DNA of 64,000 nucleotides from positions 9,402,620-9,466,619 of the forward strand of contig NC_020504.1 in the NCBI RefSeq assembly GCF_000349325.1, given 5' to 3'. Below are positions 16,601 to 25,542 of this stretch, piece by piece (positions within the stretch are counted from its first letter, which is position 1; every line of letters begins with the position of its first letter). Position numbers and translations under genes: made by a program. The stretch comes from Streptomyces davaonensis JCM 4913. Its GTDB lineage: Bacteria; Actinomycetota; Actinomycetes; Streptomycetales; Streptomycetaceae. The notes under the pieces were generated by a model that saw only the letters and a program-made list of their open reading frames with translations, did no database searches and was not told the DNA's origin.

Positions 16601-17245
16601 CAGGGGGTCCGGGAAGGCAGAGCAGGCACGGTGTTGGTGATCATGTGGTTGTCGAGACCCATGAGAACCGAGCGAGACCGTGCCTGCCCGAACATCATCG
16701 CCCATCCCTTCCGCACTGGAGCAACTGGGCTCCCCGACTGATCCCCTCACCCCAAGCGATGTCGCTGACCTGCGGCGTTTCCTGATCCTGGTTGCAGATC
16801 CCCGCGATGTGCGAGGACTGCGGTATCCGGCCGTCGCGTTGTTGTGCGCAGCCGTCTCGGCGGTGCTGACCGGGGCTCGCTCGCTCATCGCGATCAGCGA
16901 GTGGATCACGGATGCCCCGCAGCATGTGCTGGGTGTCCTCGGCTTCGCTGCCGATCCGCTTACCGGCCTGCGGCCGGTGCCGCACGCCACAACCGTGCGC
17001 CGCCTGCTGCAGCGCGTGGACGGTGACGCACTGGACGCGGCGATCAGCGCGTATCTGCAGGCCAGAACGCCGCCCCCGGTCGAGCCGGAGACGGAGAAAG
17101 GGCCGGTGCGACGGGTGATCGCGGTCGATGGCAAGGTGGTCCGCGGCTCGCGACCCCGGGCGGCCGCGGCGATCCAGCTGCGGCGATGGACCACCACGGC
17201 GTGGTCCTGGCCCAGCGGCAGGTCGCTTCCAAGAGCAACGAGATC
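16601..17245 (+). pseudogene. ISAs1-family transposase, N-terminal part, frameshifted
   Basis: From 16680 the frame reads MPARTSSPIPSALEQL, then LILVADPRDVRGLRYPAVAL, AISEWITDAP and RRVIAVDGKVVRGSR (the first catalytic Asp in the AVDGK motif). After about 17170 the frame changes and continues MDHHGVVLAQRQVASKSNEIP, the next conserved ISAs1 block. It is then joined to the Tn3 transposase at 17246. The left end of the element is probably near 16601-16615. Confidence 0.8.
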
Positions 17246-18389
17246 CCTCCTTCGCGCTGCTGGTCGCGCACAGCTGCAACGTCGGATACACCCCGGTCAT
17301 CGGGGCCTTGGACGCGCTGAAGTATGGCCGCCTGTCCCACGTCGACCAGACCTATCTGCGGCTGGCCACATACCGGGCCGCGAACGCCACGCTGATCGAC
17401 TATCAGGCGTCGATCCCGCTCGCGCAAGTCTGGGGCGGCGGCCTGGTCGCCTCCGTGGACGGCATGCGGTTCGTCGTCCCCGTACCGTCGGTGTACGCAC
17501 GGCCGAACCCGAAGTACTTCGGGCGCCGGGGCGGCGCGACGTGGCTGAACATGATCAATGACCAGGCGGCGGGGCTTGGCGGGAAGGTGGTGGCCGGCAC
17601 CCCGCGTGACTCGCTGTACGTGCTGGATGTCCTCTACGACCGCGACGGCGGCCGCCGACCGGAGATGATCGTCACCGACACCGCGAGCTACAGCGACATC
17701 GTCTTCGGCCTGCTGACCTTGGCGGGGTTCGCGTACGCGCCGCAGCTCGCGGACCTGCCGGACCAGAAGATGTGGCGCATCGACCGCAGCGCCGACTACG
17801 GCGCCTTCCAGGACGCGGCCCGCGGCCGGGTCGACCTCGCCAGGATCGAACGGCGCTGGGAGGACATCCTGCGGATCATCGGGTCCATCCACACCGGGGC
17901 CGTGCGCGCGTACGACGTGATCCGCATGCTGTCGCGGGACGGGCGCCCCACCCCGCTCGGCGACGCGGTCGCCCACTACGGGCGGATCGCTAAGAGCCTG
18001 CACATCCTGCGCCTGACCGACGAGCCCGGCTACCGGCGGCAGATCAAGAGCCAGGCCAACCTCCAGGAGGGCCGCCACTCCCTCGCCCGGAAGATCTTCC
18101 ATGGGAGGAACGGGCAGCTCTACCAGCGCTACCAGGACGGCATGAGGACCAGATCGGCGCCCTGGGCCTGGTCCTCAACGCCCTCGTGCTCTTCAACACG
18201 CGGTACATGCACGCCGCGTTGACCCAGCTGTGTGCGGACGGCTTCGACGTGCGGGACGAGGACGTGGCCCGCCTCTCCCCGTTCGTACGGCACCACATCA
18301 ACATGCTCGGCCGCTACTCCTTCCAGCTGCCGGAGCTGCCCGGTGGCATGCGGCCCTTGCGCCATCCGGACGCCGGCGAGGACGACTGA
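17246..18389 (+). pseudogene. Tn3-family transposase, C-terminal part, frameshifted
   Basis: It starts inside TnpA (VGYTPVIGALDALKYGRLSH) and contains the DDE motifs SVDGMRFVVPV, IVTDTASYSD and NLQEGRHSLARKIFHG. Near 18141 a G is missing (ATGAGGACCAG where ATGGAGGACCAG is expected), and the frame resumes as FNTRYMHAALTQLCADGFDV, then RHHINMLGRYSFQLPE to the stop at 18389. The N-terminal two thirds are absent, so it cannot transpose. Confidence 0.85.
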
Positions 18390-18468
18390 CTGTTGTCGTG
18401 TACTCACACCTTCGCCATGGCGTGAACAAGGCGTTGTGAAGCGGGCCCTGCTTCGGCGGCAGGAGATT

Positions 18469-18503
18469 CTGCGGCCCGGGCAGCTGTACTGCCCGGGCCG
18501 CAG
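18469..18503. terminator. Strong bidirectional-type stem-loop terminator
   Basis: A perfect 15-bp stem (CTGCGGCCCGGGCAG and its complement) with a 5-nt loop. It lies 17 bp beyond the stop of the hydrolase gene (minus strand) and also just past the Tn3 remnant. There is no long T-run, as is common in Streptomyces. Confidence 0.75.
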
Positions 18504-18520
18504 ACTGGGGGATGGCTGGG

Positions 18521-19486
18521 TTACGCGGTGCCGAGGGCCGTGCGCAGGGTGGCGACGGCCTGGTTGATGGCGGCTTCGGCGGCGTGGGTGTCGCGCAGGG
18601 CGTTGAGCATGACGAAGTCGTGGATGATGCCCTGGTAGCGCACGGCGGTGACCGGGACACCGGCCTGGCGGAGCTTGCTCGCGTAGGCCTCGCCCTCGTC
18701 GCGCAGCACGTCGGCCTCGCCGGTGATGACCAGGGCCGGGGGCAGGCCCCGCAGCTGGTCGGTGGTGGCGCGCAGCGGTGAGGCGGTGATCTCGGCTCGC
18801 TGGTTCTCGTCGGTGGTGTACTGGTCCCAGAACCACTGCATGGCGTCGCGGCGCAGGAAGTACCCCTCCGCGAACTGGTGGTAGGAGGGGGTGTCGAAGG
18901 CCGCGTCGGTGACCGGGTAGAACAGCACCTGCTGTACCAGCGGGACGTCGCCGCGCTCCTTGGCCATCAGGGTCAGCGCGGCTGACATGTTGCCGCCGAC
19001 GGAGTCGCCGGCCACCGCGATCCGGGTGGCGTCCAGGCCGTTGGCCGCGCCCTCGCGGACGATCCACTGGGCGACGGCGTAGTTCTGCTCGATAGCGACT
19101 GGGTAGCGGGCCTCGGGAGACAGGTCGTACTCGGGGAAGACGACGGCCGCCCGGGCGCCGACGGCCAGTTCGCGCACCAGCCGGTCGTGTGTGTGGGCGT
19201 TGCCGAAGACCCAGCCAGCGCCGTGGATGTAGACGATCACCGGCAACGTCCCCTCGGCGTCGGCCGGCCGGATGATGCGGGCCCGGACCGATCCGGTGGG
19301 GCTGCCCTGGACGGTCACCCATTCCTCGGCGATCTCCGGCTTGCTGATCTCACCAGACTGCACCTCGTCGACGGTCTTGCGGCCCTCGGCCGGACCGAGG
19401 TCGAAGAGGTACGGCGGGTTCGCGGTGGCCTCGGCGAAGGCGGCGGCGGCCGGCTCCAGCACCGGGCGGGTGGTGGTCTCGGACAT
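18521..19486 (-). CDS. Alpha/beta hydrolase, HSL (hormone-sensitive lipase) type
   Basis: A 321-residue esterase-like enzyme. The oxyanion motif is HGAGW (residues 88-92; HGGGW in most relatives) and the nucleophile elbow is GDSVGG with Ser162. The acid is likely in ITGEADVLRDEGE (about 259) and the catalytic His in GIIHDF (about 289). This order is that of HSL-family carboxylesterases. No signal peptide is seen, so it is cytosolic. It is transcribed divergently from a MarR gene with a palindrome between them, which suggests that MarR represses it in response to a small ligand or oxidant. The substrate is unknown. Confidence 0.85.
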   Translation of the reverse strand: MSETTTRPVLEPAAAAFAEATANPPYLFDLGPAEGRKTVDEVQSGEISKPEIAEEWVTVQGSPTGSVRARIIRPADAEGTLPVIVYIHGAGWVFGNAHTHDRLVRELAVGARAAVVFPEYDLSPEARYPVAIEQNYAVAQWIVREGAANGLDATRIAVAGDSVGGNMSAALTLMAKERGDVPLVQQVLFYPVTDAAFDTPSYHQFAEGYFLRRDAMQWFWDQYTTDENQRAEITASPLRATTDQLRGLPPALVITGEADVLRDEGEAYASKLRQAGVPVTAVRYQGIIHDFVMLNALRDTHAAEAAINQAVATLRTALGTA

Positions 19487-19546
19487 GGGGTGCTCCTCGT
19501 GGGTCGTGTCGGCCGGTCGTTCGGCGGGTACGACAGGAACAGTAAT

Positions 19547-19578
19547 GCTCGATTAAATCGCGCGCAACTTAATCGAGC
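19547..19578. promoter_or_regulatory. Candidate MarR operator palindrome
   Basis: Perfect 10-bp arms GCTCGATTAA and TTAATCGAGC separated by 12 bp lie in the hydrolase/marR intergenic region, next to an AT-rich TATATATAG stretch that may be a -10 element. The AT-rich core in GC-rich surroundings and the position between divergent genes fit MarR-family autoregulation. The link is inferred. Confidence 0.6.
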
Positions 19579-19645
19579 TATATATAGTCGTGAGCGCCTG
19601 GAATGGTAGGGTGGAGTTTCCGATCATTCGACGTTAGGACCGGTC

Positions 19646-20104
19646 ATGGACCAGGCCGCGCACCATGCCGCAGAACAGGGCTCGCTCCTGCTCCAGGACC
19701 AGCTGTGCTTCGCCCTGTACGCTGCATCGCGGTCGGTCACCACGCGCTACCGGCCGCTGCTGGAGGAGCTGGGGCTGACCTACCCGCAGTACCTGGTCAT
19801 GCTGGTGCTGTGGGACCAGGACTCGGTCTCCGTCCGCGAGCTGGGCACCGCGCTCCAGTTGGAGTCCAGCACCCTCTCCCCTCTGCTCAAGCGTCTGGAA
19901 GCCGGCGGCCTGATCCACCGTGAGCGGCGCTCCGACGACGAACGCTCCGTCGCGATACGCCTCACCCAGGCCGGTGCGGATCTCCGCGAGAAGGCCCGCA
20001 CCGTCCCCCTGGCCATCGGCGAGGCCATGGGCCTGACCCCCGAGCAGGACACCACCGCCAAACACCTGCTCCGCCTGCTCACCGCGAACGTCACCCGCAA
20101 CTGA
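19646..20104 (+). CDS. MarR-family regulator, OhrR-like
   Basis: A 152-residue winged-helix repressor. Cys21 in DQLCFALYAASR is at the position of the redox-sensing cysteine of OhrR. The wHTH region is SVRELGTALQLESSTLSPLLKR with the wing RRSDDERSVAIRLT. OhrR proteins sense organic peroxides through that cysteine. Here the usual ohr target is absent and the divergent partner is an esterase, an arrangement also seen elsewhere in Streptomyces. The start ATG 19646 fits the family N-terminus. Confidence 0.85.
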   Translation: MDQAAHHAAEQGSLLLQDQLCFALYAASRSVTTRYRPLLEELGLTYPQYLVMLVLWDQDSVSVRELGTALQLESSTLSPLLKRLEAGGLIHRERRSDDERSVAIRLTQAGADLREKARTVPLAIGEAMGLTPEQDTTAKHLLRLLTANVTRN

Positions 20105-20146
20105 CCCCACCGGGCGAGCCGACCAGCACACAGGCGGTCAGCACTG

Positions 20147-20270
20147 TCAGCGCCTGCTGTTGCCGGGCGCGAGCAGGCTGGTGACCTCGGCGATTGCCTC
20201 CGGGGAAGGTTTGAAGTAACGGCGGACGTTCTCCGTCTTCTTGTGCCGGGACTTGGCCATCAGCATCGTC
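20147..20270 (-). pseudogene. Tyrosine integrase C-terminal stub
   Basis: The minus strand reads [17 protein letters not shown], then [19 protein letters not shown] and a stop at 20147. This is the standard tail of a large family of Streptomyces site-specific integrases ([13 protein letters not shown]). Only about 40 codons remain, and the remainder upstream does not match an integrase. Confidence 0.65.
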
Positions 20271-20344
20271 ACCAGCCGCAAACGGCGGTGATCAGTCCGT
20301 GGATGGTGATCTTCCTGGGCTGGGCGGCTCGTACACTGACGAAA

Positions 20345-21181
20345 ATGGAGGACCACACGGCCACCGGAATCGGTGCACGTCCGGCGCCCGTCTTGCGGCA
20401 GTACGTCGACTCGTATGTCGGCTTCGACCTCCGCGGGCTCCCGTCGGGGGTGCACTGCGGCCCGCCGAGCCGCGCGCTCACCGCGGTGATCAGCCTGGCA
20501 GATCCTTTGGAGGTGGCGGCGGGCGTTGACGACGGGTCACCGGTCACCCGATTCGGCAGCGTGGCCGGCGGTCTGATGTGCCGGTCCGTCGCGATTCACC
20601 ACGACGGACGCCAGCAAGGTGTTCAGGTATCGCTGACACCGCTCGGGGCCCGGGCCATCTACGGCATGCCCGCCGCCGAGCTCGCCCACCGACTGGTCCC
20701 AGTTGACGAGATTCTCGGAGCGCTTGCCGTCGAGCTGGTCGACCGGCTCCGATCGGCGACAACATGGGCGGCACGGTTCACCGCGCTGGACGAATTGCTC
20801 CTGCGAGCTGTCAGCCGTGGCGCCTGCGGCGACCATGTGCGCTGGGTGCGCCCCGAGGTAGCCGAGGCGTGGCGCCGCCTCGTCGCCGCGCGGGGTTGCG
20901 TCCAGGTTGGTGCGGTCGCCGCGGAACTCGGCTGGAGCCGTCGGTACCTCACCGAGCGGTTTCGCGGTGAGGTGGGCCTGTCCCCGAAGACCTTCGCCCG
21001 AGTCTTGCGCTTCGAGCACGCGCACGAACTGGCGGCGGCGCAGGACCCGCTCCCGTGGGGCGATGTGGCAGCCGTCTCTGGCTACGCCGACCAGGCCCAT
21101 CTCGTTCGGGACTGGCGCCAGTTCACGGGCCGATCGCCGACGGCCTGGCGTCGCAGCGAAGTCCTCCTCGGAGCCGGGTAG
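20345..21181 (+). CDS. AraC-family transcriptional regulator (278 aa)
   Basis: From ATG 20345 ([15 protein letters not shown]) the N-terminal half resembles the ligand-sensing domain of DUF6597-type AraC proteins ([15 protein letters not shown]). The C-terminal half carries the double helix-turn-helix: [38 protein letters not shown] and [20 protein letters not shown]. An earlier in-frame ATG exists at 20243, but the added residues overlap the integrase stub and look non-coding. It lies upstream of the cupin and SGNH genes on the same strand, which it may control. Confidence 0.8.
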   Translation: MEDHTATGIGARPAPVLRQYVDSYVGFDLRGLPSGVHCGPPSRALTAVISLADPLEVAAGVDDGSPVTRFGSVAGGLMCRSVAIHHDGRQQGVQVSLTPLGARAIYGMPAAELAHRLVPVDEILGALAVELVDRLRSATTWAARFTALDELLLRAVSRGACGDHVRWVRPEVAEAWRRLVAARGCVQVGAVAAELGWSRRYLTERFRGEVGLSPKTFARVLRFEHAHELAAAQDPLPWGDVAAVSGYADQAHLVRDWRQFTGRSPTAWRRSEVLLGAG

Positions 21182-21263
21182 CCGCCAACCGTCTGCCCTT
21201 CGCGTCGGCTTGTCTTCCCTTTTCTTCAAGACCGCCCGATCGCTGGCGTGGACGATCGTCGGC

Positions 21264-21734
21264 ATGAGACTCGTCAACCACGAACGCAATGCCATGGACC
21301 TGCGGACCACCCCCGTGCACCTCGGACTGGGATCGAGAGCTAAACCCGTCGAGGGCTTCACCTGGGACCCGGAGGTGCTCCAGGCCTACAGCGTCGCGGT
21401 CGCGGCAGACGGCGCCGAGGGCCGGATGGTGATGATCTTCGACGGCGACGGGCTCGGCGACCATTGGGAGAACCACCCTGCAGGCGACGAACTGGTCGTT
21501 TGCCTCAGCGGGTCCGTGACGATCACCCGCGACGTGGACGGGGTACCCGACCGCGTTCTGCTCGGGCCGGGCGAGGCCACCATCAACCCGGCCGGGGTAT
21601 GGCACGTGGTCGACATGCAGGGGCCGACGTCCGCCCTGGCCATCACGGCAACCCTCGGCACCGACCACCGTCCTCGGACCGACACCCGCCCAACCGAACG
21701 CGTCGGCACTCCCAGCCCGGAGCAAACGCCGTGA
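21264..21734 (+). CDS. Cupin-domain protein
   Basis: A 156-residue single-domain cupin. Motif 1 is GDHWENHPAGDELVVCLSG, with the usual His and Glu metal ligands partly kept. Motif 2 is GEATINPAGVWHVVD. Such proteins include isomerases, dioxygenases and sensors; no reaction can be assigned. ATG 21264 and 21294 are both possible starts. Its stop overlaps the start of the SGNH gene (GTGA), so the two are translationally coupled. It follows an AraC regulator on the same strand by 80 bp. Confidence 0.75.
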   Translation: MRLVNHERNAMDLRTTPVHLGLGSRAKPVEGFTWDPEVLQAYSVAVAADGAEGRMVMIFDGDGLGDHWENHPAGDELVVCLSGSVTITRDVDGVPDRVLLGPGEATINPAGVWHVVDMQGPTSALAITATLGTDHRPRTDTRPTERVGTPSPEQTP

Positions 21735-22450
21735 CAACGCGTATCGCGTGCCTCGGCGACAGCCTCACCCGCGCGCAGTTCAGCGTCGACTACCTGGATC
21801 TTCTCGGACGACGCCGCCCTCCCGGTGACGTGCAGCTTGCCCGTTTCGGCGCCAACGGCGACTTCGCCTACAACCTCTTGCAGCGCCTCGATGCTGTCGT
21901 CACGAACCCACCCGATGTGATCACCGTGTTGATCGGGACCAACGACGCCCGAGCGAGCCTTGCCGGCTACCCCGTCGAGCAGGCCATGAAGCGCAAGCAG
22001 CTCCCTGATCGCCCGTCGGCAGGCTGGTTCCAACAGTGCCTGGGAGCCGTCGTCGCACGGCTGCGAGCGGAGACCGACGCGACGATCGGTCTGCTGTCGC
22101 TACCGGTACTCGGGCAACAACTCGACGGAGCAGCGGCACAGGCATCGCAGGCGTACAGCCGGATGATCTCCGAGGTCGCTGCCGCCAACGAGGTGGCCTA
22201 CCTTCCGCTCCACGAACGCCAGATCGAGGAACTGCGCCAAGCCGACCCGCCGCCGATTTCATACCGGGAGGTGACGCCCGCAGCGGCCGTCGGCGTCCTC
22301 GTCCAGCACGCAGTGCTGCGCCGCAGCCTCGACACGATCTCGCGGCGGCGAGGTCTCGTGCTCACGACCGACCACATCCACCAGAACAGCCGCGGCGCCA
22401 GCTTTATCGCTGAGGTCATCGACGCCGGTCTGCTGACCCAGAGCGCGTAG
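21731..22450 (+). CDS. SGNH/GDSL-family hydrolase (239 aa)
   Basis: The start is GTG 21731, overlapping the cupin stop. Block I is CLGDSLTR with nucleophile Ser11. The oxyanion Asn sits in FGANGDFAYN, block III is LIGTNDAR (about 68-75) and the catalytic Asp/His pair is in TTDHIHQN (about 213-220). There is no signal peptide, so it is probably a cytosolic esterase or acylhydrolase. The coupling to a cupin suggests a shared small-molecule substrate; this is inference. Confidence 0.85.
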   Translation: MTTRIACLGDSLTRAQFSVDYLDLLGRRRPPGDVQLARFGANGDFAYNLLQRLDAVVTNPPDVITVLIGTNDARASLAGYPVEQAMKRKQLPDRPSAGWFQQCLGAVVARLRAETDATIGLLSLPVLGQQLDGAAAQASQAYSRMISEVAAANEVAYLPLHERQIEELRQADPPPISYREVTPAAAVGVLVQHAVLRRSLDTISRRRGLVLTTDHIHQNSRGASFIAEVIDAGLLTQSA

Positions 22451-23110
22451 CTGGTTTCGGCGCCCGGCCAGTCGGATGCCATCTATCGCGCGGAGGTGGC
22501 ATCCGATCCACGCGGTCAACGCAGGCCCCGCCAGCCTTGGGCCCGCCGAGAGCGTGGTGGCCGGAGTCAGCCAGGCTGCGATGGGGGAGAAGGCCTACCT
22601 CGTAGATTCGTAGATCGAGCGTGGGTCTTCCTGGTGCCTGTGATCAAGGACTGTGGGCTTCCACGCCCTGTGCTCCGCGAGTTTCCTGGGCACGTTCTGC
22701 CCTTGCAGCGCTGGAAGTGACGGGGAGCCGAGGAGGTGAGGGCGTGCCGCGGGTCCGCTTCGGTCGTTCTTCAGCACAAGGGGGCCGCAGGCCTTCCAGA
22801 CAGGAAGGTGTGACGCCGGGGGAGGCGTCCGTGTTCTATGGTGCGCGATCCCGTCGGCGTCGCAACGAGAAGTACGGTTTCGCCACCAAAAGCGTTCATT
22901 CAGCCACGATTTGCTACTGCTGGTGACTGTCATGGAGTAACGGACGGAAGGCGCCTGGCGGGTGACGCGGTGTCATTGTTCCGCAATCTCATGATCACGT
23001 TGAGTGGTGTGCGCCCGGCGCAGCATGCTGTCGTGCAACTCCTCCGCGGGCGCGTCAGCACCGCCCCGGAGGAGCCTTTCCGGACGCTCGTATCTTTCCG
23101 GGAAGGTGAC
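22451..23110. other. Region without a recognisable gene
   Basis: About 660 bp with several overlapping short open frames on both strands but none with a start, Shine-Dalgarno and protein-like composition together. I see no repeats or IS ends. The last 100 bp precede a well-placed Shine-Dalgarno sequence (GGAAGGTGAC) and probably hold the promoter of the operon starting at 23111. Confidence 0.4.
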
Positions 23111-23365
23111 ATGACAAGCAAGCAAGTGATGATCGTGGCAGTGCTGGCGGCGGTCCTCACGTGGAGCGCGGTGATGACCGCGCTGGGGCAGCTTGCGGCC
23201 GTGGCCGCGCTGCTGCCTTCGCTCGGGCTCCTCATCCAGCAGATCGTTTCGGTGTTCATCGGTGCGGAGGTGCGCTCCGGCGCGGCCCAGGGCAGCCGGC
23301 GGCGTCGCTTACGGCAGCGGCCGGCGGAGGCTTCGCCGGCCGGGAGTGAGGAGCCGGCACGGTGA
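23111..23365 (+). CDS. Small membrane protein (84 aa)
   Basis: Translation from ATG 23111 (MTSKQVMIVAVLAAVLTW) gives one or two hydrophobic helices (about 6-24 and 28-52, including LGQLAAVAALLPSLGLLIQQ) and a basic, Arg-rich tail. A clear Shine-Dalgarno sequence (GGAAGGTG) precedes it. Its stop overlaps the next start (GTGA), so it is the first gene of a coupled operon. The topology recalls holins or small plasmid-spread proteins, but no family can be named. Confidence 0.6.
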   Translation: MTSKQVMIVAVLAAVLTWSAVMTALGQLAAVAALLPSLGLLIQQIVSVFIGAEVRSGAAQGSRRRRLRQRPAEASPAGSEEPAR

Positions 23366-24246
23366 AACTGCCCGAGCAGCCCGGAGGGGATCCTCCTCAA
23401 CGTCGCGGCTGCCCACCGGAGCCGATCTGTGAGAGTGCCGGTCTGGCGCACCGGACGTGGCTGGAGCCCGTCCGTAGCCGGCTCGTCGCGAGCGGCCTGA
23501 CGCTCGACGACCTCGTCAGCCGCTCCGGCTATTCCAAGGCCCACCTGTCGGAACTCCTGCGGGGCAAGGGCTACTACCCCGGCTGGGAGATCACCTACAG
23601 CGTGGTCCGTGCGCTGGAGATCCCCGTCGGCCCGCTGCTGAGGCTGTGGAAGGCGGCCGCCGTGGAGGCCGACAAGAACACGGCATGGATCCGTAGCCGG
23701 ATCCGTGATGTGCGCACCGACGTGGTGGAGGAACCGCCCGTCGCCCACCTGGGACTCACCCAGGCCATGTGGCGGCCCTACACCGCCTCCGCGCAGGTCT
23801 TCCTCCAGTCCGAGCCCCGGGCGCGGCAGGCGGTGGGGGAGACCTTCGACATCCTCTGGCTCACCTGGGACCAGGCGACCGCCAGCCCCGATACGCCCCG
23901 CCACGCCTGGCAGCTGCTGCGCTCGACGGTCCTGTCCCGCACCCCCAAGCGGCCCGCCGGACATCCCGACTTACGGGCAGCGGCGTTCTGCACGACCGCC
24001 CAGGCCGAGGCCGGCGACCTGGGCGAGCGTCTGGCCCGCATCGACATCCACGCACGGTTCTTCGACGCGATCGCCCGCCTGCCCGCCGACCAGATGGACA
24101 TCACCGTCCTGCGCTACCTGTGCGGCATCGCCCCGGGCGCCATCCCGGGCATCGTCGGCCTGTCCCCGGCCATCACCCACACCCTGGACCACCACGCCCG
24201 AGGGGCACTGAACGAGCTCTTCCCCGACACCGACACCCAGGAGTGA
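23362..24246 (+). CDS. Helix-turn-helix protein with sigma-like C-terminal region (294 aa)
   Basis: The start is GTG 23362, overlapping the previous stop. An N-terminal XRE-like HTH (about 40-80) reads LTLDDLVSRSGYSKAHLSEL. The centre is alpha-helical, and the end (ADQMDITVLRYLCGIAPGAI followed by PGIVGLSPAITHTLDHHARG) looks like sigma-70 region 4 in layout. A TTA codon occurs in HPDLRAA. The combination of HTH and sigma-4-like parts is common in Streptomyces proteins of unknown function. It sits in the middle of a three-gene operon and is likely the regulator of the set. Confidence 0.65.
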   Translation: MKLPEQPGGDPPQRRGCPPEPICESAGLAHRTWLEPVRSRLVASGLTLDDLVSRSGYSKAHLSELLRGKGYYPGWEITYSVVRALEIPVGPLLRLWKAAAVEADKNTAWIRSRIRDVRTDVVEEPPVAHLGLTQAMWRPYTASAQVFLQSEPRARQAVGETFDILWLTWDQATASPDTPRHAWQLLRSTVLSRTPKRPAGHPDLRAAAFCTTAQAEAGDLGERLARIDIHARFFDAIARLPADQMDITVLRYLCGIAPGAIPGIVGLSPAITHTLDHHARGALNELFPDTDTQE

Positions 24247-24256
24247 TCACACCGCC

Positions 24257-25225
24257 ATGAGCACCATCGACGACCTCCTCGCCCAGTCGCTGCTGCTGCA
24301 CCAGCCGCACGTCCCCTCCGACGTCGTCCCCTACAACGACCTGGCCGAGGACGACATCCAGCTGTGGGACGGCTACCGGCCACAGGTGGCAGACGACCGC
24401 GCCGCACAGAGCCTTACCGCCCTGTGCGAGGCGGTCGTCACCCACTGCACCCCGGATCAGTTCGCCGACTTCCTCACCGACCAGATCCCTCAGCCGCGGG
24501 CCGCCTGGATCCTCGGCTGCGTCCTGCAACTCGCCGGCGCCGACAACGGCGCCCGCTTCTGGTGGCAGTACGCGGCCGGCGCCGACGACGCCCCCGCCTC
24601 CTACTGCCTCTACCTGCACCACCTCGCCCAGGGCGACACCCACGCCGCCACCCTCTGGCAAGCCCAGGCCGACGCCCACGCACCGCAGGACCACGACCCC
24701 GATCCCGGTGAAGACGCCCCGGCGTACCGCATGATGACCGCCGACACCAGCCTCGCCACCGTCCTGCGGATCCTCAGCCGCCTCACCCGCGCCACACAGC
24801 GCAGGCACACCCCGACCGCCCAGGCCGTCATCGAATTCGTGGCCGCCGCCGTCGCCATCGGCTACGACCGCCACCCCGACCTCGAAATCCCCGTGCCCGG
24901 AACCCACTTCGCCGAGCAACTCGAGGTCATCATCGCGGCCGCGTCCAGCATGCGCGACCACACCCGCACCACCACAACGCCCGCCGAGGAACTGCCCAAC
25001 CGGCCCGCTCCGATCGGCCCCGGCGAGCGGACCCGGGTCCCGTCAACGGCGCAAGGACCAGCACATCTGCTGGTGGAGGTCACGGCCGCCGACCACGAAC
25101 CCGCATCCGCACGCGTGTTCTTCAAGGGTGCGGCTGCCGTGTGCTGGAAAGCCGCCACCGCCGCCGATACCACGGACGGACACGGCAGCCGCATGGCCTA
25201 CCACCTCAGCCGCTTCCGCACTTGA
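24257..25225 (+). CDS. Conserved Streptomyces hypothetical protein (322 aa)
   Basis: I do not recognise a named family. ATG 24257 follows the HTH gene by 10 bp. The protein is acidic and helical (CTPDQFADFLTDQIPQPRAA, YCLYLHHLAQGDTHAATLW) and ends with a beta-rich stretch ARVFFKGAAAVCWKAA. There is no signal peptide or membrane helix. It is the last gene before the structured terminator region at 25387-25469. The operon membrane protein / HTH / this protein looks like a self-contained cassette. Confidence 0.65.
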   Translation: MSTIDDLLAQSLLLHQPHVPSDVVPYNDLAEDDIQLWDGYRPQVADDRAAQSLTALCEAVVTHCTPDQFADFLTDQIPQPRAAWILGCVLQLAGADNGARFWWQYAAGADDAPASYCLYLHHLAQGDTHAATLWQAQADAHAPQDHDPDPGEDAPAYRMMTADTSLATVLRILSRLTRATQRRHTPTAQAVIEFVAAAVAIGYDRHPDLEIPVPGTHFAEQLEVIIAAASSMRDHTRTTTTPAEELPNRPAPIGPGERTRVPSTAQGPAHLLVEVTAADHEPASARVFFKGAAAVCWKAATAADTTDGHGSRMAYHLSRFRT

Positions 25226-25386
25226 GCCGCCTACGCGTTCGCCCCCGCTCCTTCCGGCTTCGGGCAGATCCGGGCTGCATCGCCATCCGGTGCCGCCCCC
25301 GCAGCCTTCCACCGGCTGTAGTGGATCATGAGCTGGTCGCCGCAACTCGGCGCGGCTGGTGCTGCGTTGGTGGTCCAAGGAAAGAC

Positions 25387-25469
25387 GCCCCGCTTCCCGC
25401 GGGGAAATGCAGGTGCAAGGCCTGCCCGGCGCTCGATCAAGGGCCCGTCCGCACACCGCGGACGGGCCC
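25387..25469 (+). terminator. Three consecutive stem-loops ending in a strong terminator
   Basis: Hairpin 1 is CCCCGC/GCGGGG with loop TTCCC (25388-25404). Hairpin 2 is GCAGG/CCTGC with a 7-nt loop (25409-25425). Hairpin 3 is a perfect 12-bp stem GGGCCCGTCCGC/GCGGACGGGCCC with loop ACACC (25441-25469). The last is a classical intrinsic terminator for the operon ending at 25225. The first two make a short structured RNA possible. Confidence 0.7.
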
Positions 25470-25542
25470 TGTGCGTTCCTCCTGCCCGCCGGACACATAA
25501 GGCTGTGCAGGCATGACAAGCAACGGCGCCGAGGCGTGTTCA

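Noticed and set aside
25350..25440. Possible tRNA: variable-arm-like hairpin followed by a GCAGG/CCTGC arm
   Set aside because: The putative T-loop lacks TTC, no matching 7-bp acceptor stem or anticodon arm could be drawn, and the next element is a terminator. Treated as consecutive hairpins.
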